DNA from: Buddleja alternifolia
Lineage: Eukaryota > Streptophyta > Magnoliopsida > Lamiales > Scrophulariaceae
Assembly: GCA_019426215.1 (NCBI GenBank)
Contig: CM033400.1
Coordinates: 22,862,568-22,926,567, forward strand
Direction: 5' to 3'
Length of the DNA: 64,000 bases
In this document: piece by piece, positions 56,513 through 64,000 of the stretch
Numbering within the stretch: the first letter of the stretch is position 1
How the letters are laid out: every line of letters begins with the position of its first letter
Notes under the pieces: model-generated
The model's database searches: none
Seen by the model: the letters and a program-made list of their open reading frames with translations, nothing else
Told to the model about the DNA's origin: nothing
Position numbers and translations under genes: made by a program

Positions 56513-56929
56513 TGGTGAAATTATAAACGCGAAAATAAAATTAAAAAAAAAAAACTACCTATTACAGCGGTTGTGGAAAAAACCACTGTAATAGGCCCCG
56601 AAATTTTTTTTTTTTTTTTTTAACAGCAGTTATTTGTATAACCGCTGTAATAGGGTATACCTATTACATCGGTTATAAAAATGACCGCTATAATAGGTGT
56701 CTATTACAGCAGTTTTTAACCGCTGTAATTGGCCTTAACCAATTGCAGCGGTTAAAACCGTTGTAATTGGCAAAAAAAAACCCGCTGTAGTAGGTCATTT
56801 CTGTAGTAGTGAAGTATTCTAAAAAGAAATCATATTATTACTTAGCTCATGTTACATGTTTTCACCCTGCAAAATTGGCTCACAATCTTCCTAACCACAC
56901 TTTTGACTAGAATATACAAGGATTCTTAG

Positions 56930-58069
56930 GGATGTCTTTTTGTTTCTTCTAAACGTAGAACCTCCTTAGATTTTGCATGTTCCAAGGGTGAGGAAGTTGC
57001 TTTCCTTCTCCATTCATCAACTCGTATGCCCCTCCTTTCAGTACCTTAGTTACTTTATATGGGCCATCCCAATTGGGCCCTAACTTTTTTACCGCATGCG
57101 TAGCTTCCACCCTTTTTAGGACGAGGTCCCCGACCTGGAAATTCCTCTCCCGAACCTTGCTAGCCCCGGACCTCTAGATGCATTGTTTGTACAACTCGAT
57201 GCGTAAGTATACCTCGCTTCTTCCTTCCTCAATCATATCCAATTTCTCTCGCATCCTTGTTTTGTTTTGTTCTGCATTGAAGTGTTCAATTCAGAGGGTG
57301 GGTACCCTGATCTCAGGATGTATCACAGCTTCCGTGCCATATACCAACTGGAATGGGCTCTCCCTTGTGGTAGTTTTTGGCGTGGTTCCGTAGGACCATA
57401 AAACAGAGGGCAATTCATCTACCCAGCTTCCTCCAACCTGGTTTTCAAGACCTGCACCAAGATTCGATTCGTAACTTCTACCTGTCCATTGGTCTAGGGG
57501 TGAGCTACGTAGCTGAATCGCTGCTGGATTCCTAGCCCCTCACACTAATTTTTTAGCTTGATTCTGTTAAATTGCCTTCTATTATTAGCTATGATCTCCC
57601 AGGGAATACCAAATCGGCATACAACATTTTTCCATAAGAATCGCATCACTTCTCCTTCTGTAATCCGGGCTAAGGCTTCAGCCTCCACCCATTTGCTGAA
57701 GTAATCCACCACGACTAGCAGGAACTTTTTCTGGGCCTTGGCCACAGGGAAAGGCCCCACTATGTCCATACCTCATCGTGCGAATTGACAAAGGACACTC
57801 AGGGAGTGTAAGTATTCAGCTGGCCTATGTATAAGGTTAGCATGCTTCTGGCACTGTTCGCATTTGCTTACTAGCTTGGCCGCATCACCTTCGATGCTCA
57901 GCCAGAAATACCCCGCTCGTAAAGATTTTCCTACTAAAGATGCTCCTCCAATATGGCTTCCACAACATCCTTCGTGGATTTCTCTTAGAATGTACTCCCC
58001 TTCCTCCTCGGATATACATTTAAGATAAGGTTGTACATACCCTCTCTTATACAACACGCCTTCTATCAC
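56930..58069 (-). pseudogene. Tat integrase, broken
   Basis: On the - strand 58069-57773 carries the His-His-Cys-Cys finger (His-Glu-Gly-Cys-Cys-Gly-Ser-His ... Cys-Glu-Gln-Cys). After a stop, 57769-57545 carries Met-Asp-Ile-Val-Gly-Pro-Phe-Pro and the core to Ile-Ala-Asn-Asn-Arg, where the family has Asp as the second catalytic residue (Asn here, one G-to-A change). The C-terminal part continues in broken frames to about 56930. Confidence 0.82.
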
Positions 58070-58162
58070 AACAAAATTCTCTGCCCTGACAGGGACCCTT
58101 TGCTTATTATACTTGTCCTCTGGTAGTGCTCCTTTGGTGAGATATTGTATAATATCCTTCCT

Positions 58163-59260
58163 CTAGTTTGTGAGTTCTTCAATACTCATGACATCCTCCT
58201 TTGTGCTTGGCCTACCCATGGCCTGGATTGTCAACTGCCGGGTTCTGCAATTGGTGACTGTACTTCCTAATTTGGACAGGTAGTCTACCTTAGTATTCTC
58301 ACTCCTGGGAACTTGATGTACTTCCAGCTTGGTAAAGCTCCTCTTTAGTACCTTAAAAGTTTCCAGATACTTTGCCATCCAGGCCTCCTTAGCCTCGTAG
58401 GTGCCTTCTATTTGCTTAGTTACTAGCTGAGAGTCCGAGTATACTAATAGGTTTTTAGCTCATCCTTTCAGGGCCATTTTTAGCCCGATAATCAGGGCCT
58501 CATTCTCTACTTCATTATTACTTGTTTTAAATTTAAATTTTATCGTGTATTCCAGTTGATCTCCTTCTGGGGTTGTTAGCACAATCCCAGCTCCACTTCC
58601 ACCAAGCGTGGCTGATCCATCCACATGGAGCAACCAGATTTTTTCCGTGTCTTCTTCTACTAGCTCTGGCTGAGTCATTTTCGCGAAGAAATCTGCTAAG
58701 GCCTGGGCTTTGATTACCGCCCGGGCTGAGTATTCTATCTCAAATTCTCCTAATTCCACCACCCATTTGACTAATCGTCCTGAATTTCCTGCTTTACCTA
58801 GCACAGTTTTCAGCGGCCGGTTAGATTTCATAATAATTTTATGTGATAAAAAGTATGATTTTGGCCTCCTTGTTGTGATGACCAGTGTTAGGGAGAATCT
58901 TTCAATCTCCAAATATCTAGATTCGGTATCGTTGAGCACCTTGCTGATATAATAGACGGGAATCTCTGTCTTGCCTTCCTCCCTGACCAACACTGAGCTG
59001 ATGGCTTTTTTCGCAACCGATAAATACAAGATCAATGGTTCTCCTTTCACCGGCTTGGTCAACAGGGGCAACTGGTTCAGGTACTCCTTTAGGTCCCTAA
59101 AAGCTTGCTGGCATTTCTTCGTCCACCTGAATCCTTCTGGCTTTCTCAGCACTTTACAGAATGGTAGACACCTTTCTGCCGACCTTGAAATGAAGCGGCT
59201 GAGTGCCATGACTCGTCCTGTCAGCCTTCGTACCTCATTGACATCCCTGGGCTCGGCCAT
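58163..59260 (-). pseudogene. Tat RNase H and second (archaeal-type) RNase H
   Basis: 59260-58460 covers the RT connection and first RNase H (Leu-Tyr-Leu-Ser-Val...Tyr-Tyr-Ile-Ser-Lys). A second RNase H follows, starting His-Val-Asp-Gly-Ser-Ala with Ser-Asn-Asn-Glu later, and its end lies in 58378-58163 after a stop. Two RNase H domains in tandem are a recognised feature of the plant Tat lineage. In the second domain the usual Glu-Ala-Glu-Tyr reads Glu-Val-Glu-Asn. Confidence 0.82.
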
Positions 59261-59263
59261 GTC

Positions 59264-60610
59264 CTAAATAACTTTGATTTTTTCTGGATTAACTTCTATT
59301 CCTCTTTCCGTAACCATGTATTCGAGGAATCTTTTGCCTTTGATTCCAAACGTACACTTGGCCAGATTTAGATTCATTCTATATTTCTTTAGTGTTTCGA
59401 ATGTTTGCTGCAGATCCTCCACATGGGTGTTTGTCAGCTTGCTTTTCACGACCATGTCATCCACATAAACTTCTATGTTTTTGCCTATTTGGTCCCTGAA
59501 CATCATATCCATGAGCCTCTGGTACGTTGCTCCCGCATTTTTCAATCCAAATGGCATGACTACATAACAGTAGGTTCCAAATAAAGTGATGAAGCTAACT
59601 TTCCTCCTATCCTGCTCGTCCAAAGAAATCTGGTGATACCCGCTCTAAGCATCCATTGTGCTGAGCAGCTCGAATCCAGCCGTTGAATCGACCAGCTGAT
59701 CAATCCTAGGTAAAGGATAGTGATCCTTTGGGCAAGCTAGGTTGAGGTCTCAAAAATTGATGCACATCCTCCAATTGGACCCACCTTTAGGCACCAACAC
59801 TACGTTGGAGACCCATTCTGGAAATTGTATCTCCTGGATGTGCCCTGCTTTTATTAGCTTATCTAATTCTCCCTTGATGACTGTATCCTTTTCTGGTCCG
59901 AAATGGCATTTTTTCTGAACAACGGCCTGTGCATCCTGGTAAACATTAAGGTGGTGCTCGCTTACAGCTAGATCAATTCCTGTTAAGTCACTTGCTGACC
60001 AGGAAAAAATCTCGGCATAATCTCGCAACAACTTTACAAGCCTTTCCTTCAGATCTTCCTCCAGATGAGACCCAATCCTTACAGTCTTTGTGGCATCTGC
60101 AGGTACAATCTCAACACTCATGAGGTCTCCTATGGGTTCCACATGTGCGGATATCTTCTGTTCTTCCTCTCTTTCTCCCTTCTCCAGTTTGTGCTCTTTA
60201 TCCTCCATTGCTCTATCTCCTTTTTTCAGTGATGTTAAGTAGCATTTTCGGGCTGTATATTGATCTCCTGCCAGTTCTCCTACTCCCTGGGATGTGGGGA
60301 ATTTTATCTTCATGTGGGGGATGGATATCACCGCTCTAAATAGTATTAGAGCGGGCCTTTCTAGAATGACATTGTAAGCTGAGGGAATATCTACCACCAG
60401 GAACTTTACCAGCTTAGTTACCCTAGTGGGTGCCTGACCTAGTGACATAGGCAATGTGATTTGCCCTATAGGAAAAATAGAATCTCCTGCAAAACCATAT
60501 AGCGGGGTGTTCTCCGTCTCCAGTTTGGCCTCCCCCAAGGTCATCTGCTGAAATCCTTCATTCGGCTATCAATGAATACTGTTTGTATGTTATAATGGGC
60601 TATTGTGGTG
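59264..60610 (-). pseudogene. Tat protease remnant and RT
   Basis: The protease starts near 60590 with Val-Phe-Ile-Asp-Ser but then jumps to sequence normally well downstream, so the Asp-Ser-Gly motif is cut by a small deletion. 60544-59750 runs through the protease end and linker into RT (Val-Leu-Val-Pro-Lys, then Trp-Arg-Met-Cys). After stops, 59623-59264 holds Pro-Phe-Gly-Leu-Lys-Asn-Ala and Tyr-Val-Asp-Asp-Met-Val-Val-Lys (about 59466-59443). Confidence 0.85.
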
Positions 60611-60619
60611 GTAATGACT

Positions 60620-61898
60620 AGAGCATCATTGTGGGGTGTCTGGATGGTTGAGGTGTCCTCTACTCCAAAGAAAATTTCCTCCTAAGGACGCTCCTGGCTA
60701 ACATTCAGGAAGAAAGCGGGAACGTTCTCTCCCTGTCGTACATTCCGTCATAATACTCTTCCTGATTCTGGGCCTCCTGATATCATATGGATCGTTGCTA
60801 GGGGCTTGTTTCCATCCGTGCTAGTAGGAATTTTTATGTTATTTCTTTCTCCAGGTGGATTGGCTCCTATGGGTCATGGGAAATGTTCTTAATTTCTTGG
60901 TCCCGCTCTTCCTAACCCTTTTCCTGATGCCTTTCCTCTGCCTCGTCCTGGATACCAGGGAGCTCTTCTCCCTCTAACTGAAGGTCCATTATTGTTGCTA
61001 TTTTCTGTTAGGTTACTGTTTATCAAGTATTCTTTCAAGTTTCTTGCTTTATTTAAGCGTTCCAACTCCAGGACTAATGCCCTACAGTCATCCGTGTGAT
61101 GAACGGCTTCCCGATGATATCGTCAGTAGGGTTCATTTGGAGCATTTTGAGAGTTACTTCCCGAGCTAGCTGGCCATCGTACTAGGCCTTTATTTTCCAC
61201 CTCCATCAATTGCTACGTTAAGCATCTCGGTGCTGGAGGGGGAGGTCTGAATGAGTCTCGCCCTCTAACCATAGGACCTTGAGAGTGCCACCTCCTTGCA
61301 CCTCCTTGCCTAAAGTTTCCTGAGCTTTCTCCTTCTTTCTGCTCCTTTTTCATTTCTGCTCTCCTAGTTAGCTGGGCGTCCTCCGTATTGACATATTTAT
61401 CCGCCTGACTTAGTAATTCATCAAAGTTTCTAGCTGGTTTTTAGTTAAGGATTTGAATAAATCTTCCTAACGCAAGCCCTGCGTGAAAGCACTAGTTTTC
61501 AGGTCGGCCGTAGCCGAAGGCACCTCCAGAGTAGCAGCGTTGAATCTTTTCACGTAAGAGCGCAAAGTCTCACCGCCCTTCTGCTTTATGTTAAAGAGGC
61601 TCAGTGGGCTTTTCTCATACCTTTTGCTACTAGCAAACTGGTGGAGAAATTTCGTGCTAAATTCTAGCAAAGACCCAATAGATCCCTCAGGTAGTTGATT
61701 GAACCGCAATTGTGCTGACTTAGCAGTGTACAAGTGGTCCTCGGGATCTGATGTACCATCGTACGTCATCATAGAATAAATTTTGAAGTCCCATGGCAAT
61801 TCCTCCTGCATTATGGAATTGGTAAAGGGAATTCCTTGATCCATGCGTGCCTTTTCTCCAGCTATCTTCCTCTCCATCTCCTCCATCCTTCTAGCCAC
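60620..61898 (-). pseudogene. Tat gag, broken
   Basis: 61898-61467 encodes the gag core: Pro-Glu-Asp-His-Leu...Phe-Asn-Gln-Leu-Pro-Glu-Gly-Ser-Ile. A short piece before Phe-Asn-Gln appears deleted relative to the family. The rest, down to the protease, is in broken frames with several stops. Confidence 0.75.
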
Positions 61899-62710
61899 GA
61901 GATCCCAATGGTTTGTTATGAGGTTTATTTTTGCCCGTCCCCTGGATTTTCTACTGAGAAACGAACTGATTCGTAACTATTAACCACCTTGTTCAGATCC
62001 TTCTTTCTTTCCTGCCCTGGGCAAGGGCCCCAAGTTTTCAGATCATATTTCTCCTACCTAGGAGGTAGCATTCCTCCCTGGGTTTTTTCTTGATACGCCC
62101 TATTGGGCGAGATCCTACCTTCCTGGATTTCTCCCTCATGCAATTCAGTACGCCTCATCTGGCTACCCTCCTGGGCAGAATATTTTCTAGGGGGTTCCCC
62201 CTTCTCCCCGTATGTTCATTTGCTCAGCGAATTCCATCATCCCTCCTCACTTTTCAGGGCCGTTTTCAAGAGTGAACTCCAGATCAATATGAGTATTAGC
62301 ATTTTTGGGTACTTGTTGTGCCGGACTTCTTTCCATCCTACCCGGATCATGCGGATCCGGGCTTTTCTTTGTAGCCTGGACGGCTGCCTCAATTAGTTCC
62401 TGTAAATGCTCCTTAGTCAGGTGGTAAGATGACGCAATTTGCAGGGAGTTACAACATGCATTCCAGGTGATGGAGAGATTTCATCCCCTCCGATTGAGAC
62501 TCCACCCCCACGTGCTATGGGGGTCTCTTGCAATTCTTTAGAAGCCTTATTACATCTAGTCGTCGGGAGTAATGCCCTTTTGTTCCCCACACCTTCCATA
62601 GCTTCATCTAGTTCCTCGAGATTGTGGCATGCCATCAAGCTTGCAAAAAGAAGAGAAAAAAAATTATGAATAAGTACAAAAATGTTACCTCACGCCTTGA
62701 AGCTCAATTT
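61899..62710 (-). other. Leader/gag N-terminal zone of the Tat element
   Basis: Between the primer site and recognisable gag. The ORFs on either strand here are short and unsupported; a gag N-terminus may be hidden in broken frames. Confidence 0.45.
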
Positions 62711-62728
62711 CCCACAGACGGCGCCAAT
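62711..62728 (-). promoter_or_regulatory. Primer-binding site of the Tat element
   Basis: On the - strand TTGGCGCCGTCTGTGGG starts one to two bases after the 5' LTR. TGGCGCCGTCTGTGGG is the primer site seen in many plant gypsy elements; I do not assign the tRNA with certainty. Confidence 0.8.
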
Positions 62729-63266
62729 TGATGTACGTGGGATTTACACCAATAATATTTGTATGTTTTTATGCTAGAAACTGAGTATAAAAGCAATACA
62801 TTATAAGAAAAATAGAGAGTAAAATGAGTAAAGATGAAAAAATCCTTTTATTCATCATCAATCATCGAAATTTATACAAGCTAGATCACTTCTATACAAT
62901 TTTGGTAAGCTAATCTTGCTGATTTCCTTCCTGTCTCTATTTATGGTAGTTGGAGCTATTTCTGGAAGCTTTAGGTGTCCTGAAATCATGCTGAACCGCG
63001 TCCTGTCATGTCCTAATTTAGGAAGGCCGAATCTTCCTAGTTTGGTAAGTGTTTGACCGATTTTCTTGGATTGATATTTGATTGGATATTGTCTCTTGAA
63101 TGATTCCTTTTCTTATAAAGCTTTGACTTGGGCTCCACTCCTACTAATCAAATGAGGTCGAAAAATATAAGGAACTTGGGCCGAAATATAACCATAATAT
63201 AGGAAGAATATAAAATATTTCTTGGGTTTATCAGCTTGGCCCAATGGATAATATTGACCCACATCA
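62729..63266 (-). repeat. 5' LTR of the Tat element
   Basis: 538 bp, partner of 48752-49284 with scattered substitutions and small indels. Confidence 0.9.
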
Positions 63267-63736
63267 GTTCCAAATAAATTTGATAATTTATTAAACATAT
63301 TTTAAAATTTTAATTATAGTTTGTAATTAGAATCATTATCAATTAATTTAAAACCAAACGAAGAATTAATATTTTCGGCAGCTAAAGCAAGATGAAGAGC
63401 CAGTGGTTTAGGGGCGGTTTCAAAACACGTAACAAAAGAAATAGAGAAATAAAGGAGAGAGGAGAATCAAAAATAATTACCCTTACAGATTAGAGAGGGT
63501 AGCAATTAAATGGAGATGTCGGTGCGACAGAGGCACTAAAAATCCCCGATGTGAAGAGATTGTGGTGCTGTAGAAGGTTGTGTAGTGAAAAATATTGTGT
63601 TGAGGGGAGCAATGACTGAGGGAAGGAGAATCCAGCGAGAGAGAGGTGAAGCAGCGACTTCGGTAGGGGGGAATTGGAGGGGAGGGGCGGATGCCTTCGT
63701 TACGTGAAGGCCTAGGCTTAGATTAAGCTGACACCA
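63267..63736. other. Region right of the Tat element, no gene
   Basis: AT-rich then purine-rich. At its right end AAGCTGACACCA (63725-63736) is the complement of a TGGTGTCAG primer-site-like word. Confidence 0.4.
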
Positions 63737-64000
63737 TGTTAAGGTATGATCCTCTTGACTTTATTATTGATAATGAAAGATTTTATATAGAATACAAAGC
63801 AAGAATCATAAACACTACAAAAAAAAAATGATTATTGCCCATGTCAATATGTCATGGTAAAAAATCCTTTTGCCATGGTTAAAACCAATCGACCATGACT
63901 TTGCTACGACTTTGGCCGTGGTATTTGAAAGCATGGCCAAAATATTTACAATGGCTTATAGCCATGGTCAATATTTTGTTCATTGTAAAAACTATGGTTT
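63737..64000 (-). repeat. Possible copia LTR edge, interrupted by a CACTA-like end
   Basis: TGTTAAGGTATGATCC directly follows the primer-like word and would be the 3' end of an LTR on the - strand. It includes TTTATTATTGATAATGAAAG, common near copia LTR termini. The partner is outside the window. Confidence 0.4.
63813..64000. mobile_element. CACTA-like left end, runs off the window
   Basis: It starts CACTACAAAAAAAAAATG, followed by repeated GCCATGGT / ACCATGGC-type words in both orientations, the pattern of CACTA subterminal arrays. The other end is outside the window. Confidence 0.6.

Larger units (their letters stand above)
55088..56811. mobile_element. Non-autonomous CACTA element, 1.7 kb
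   Basis: Ends CACTACTACAAAAAG and TTTCTGTAGTAGTG are inverted. A perfect 3-bp duplication AAG flanks it (55085-55087 and 56812-56814), the CACTA hallmark. Both subterminal zones hold many copies of CTATTACAGCGGTT and its complement, several as hairpins, as in transposase-binding arrays. Between them lie a CT- and CCG-rich segment, a 30-bp minisatellite and a long inverted repeat. No transposase. Confidence 0.93.
48752..63266 (-). mobile_element. Tat-lineage Ty3/gypsy retrotransposon with antisense ORF, 14.5 kb
   Basis: LTRs 48752-49284 and 62729-63266 (TGATGTACGTGGG...CCCACATCA on the + strand) flank it; they differ by about 6-7% by eye. GTTC directly abuts both outer ends (48748-48751 and 63267-63270), a 4-bp duplication or a decayed 5-bp one. 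On the - strand: primer site, gag, protease, RT, RNase H, second RNase H, integrase (61900-56950), then a long spacer and an ORF set on the opposite strand (49474-52889). The extra RNase H and extra ORF are known traits of the Tat lineage. It contains a CACTA element and a hAT MITE. Confidence 0.92.

Noticed and set aside
1..64000. tRNA or rRNA genes
   Set aside because: No cloverleaf-compatible A/B boxes or rRNA core sequence was recognised by eye; a tRNA scan would be needed to exclude them.

Overview
This is a repeat-rich window of flowering-plant nuclear DNA. The evidence is AT-rich intergenic sequence, plant-type LTR retrotransposons (Ty1/copia and the Tat branch of Ty3/gypsy), an endogenous caulimovirid (plant pararetrovirus) and plant MITE families. 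A eudicot is likely, but the sequence does not name the species. I find one convincing host gene, a two-exon DOG1-family gene on the + strand at 41719-43123. Nearly every other long reading frame belongs to a mobile or viral element, usually a broken one.

Layout. 1-9290: two head-to-tail endogenous pararetrovirus pieces. A short gag-protease-RT fragment (1-1696) abuts a nearly complete copy with movement-protein-like, capsid/protease/RT/RNase H and three further ORFs, then a promoter and poly(A) region. 9290-13925: AT-rich DNA with a complete TRIM (11601-12097, target duplication ATAAT), a Mutator-like MITE (12759-13054) and a Helitron-like 3' end at 13557. 13925-18825: a decayed copia element on the - strand, with a second Mutator-like MITE in its gag (perfect 9-bp duplication). 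18866-19605: another MITE. 19636-37165: a deep nest. An old + strand copia element (5' LTR, long leader, gag stub) contains a solo LTR of a related family (21099-23244, AATAT), a Harbinger-type MITE (23592-24061, TTA) and a complete 9.9-kb copia element on the - strand (26012-35944, ATATT). 37440-41640: inverted-repeat material and a 1.6-kb tandem duplication that ends just before the DOG1-like gene. 43739-48513: a young copia element (ATTAA) whose integrase core is missing by an apparently in-frame deletion. 48752-63266: a 14.5-kb Tat-lineage gypsy element on the - strand with a second RNase H and an opposite-strand extra ORF that appears spliced. It carries a hAT MITE (52486-52841) and a non-autonomous CACTA element (55088-56811). 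63267-64000: a possible copia LTR edge and the start of another CACTA-like end.

How it fits together: the window is a record of successive insertion. Coding damage in several elements is rich in changes readable as C-to-T or G-to-A (TGG or CAG turned into stops, loss of a zinc-knuckle Cys, integrase Asp to Asn), as expected of methylated, silenced DNA. The points most worth following are the integrase-less copia element, the antisense spliced ORF of the Tat element, the rearranged pararetrovirus with its unusual ORF set, and the promoter-proximal duplication beside the DOG1-like gene. Percent identities given are by-eye estimates, not alignments.
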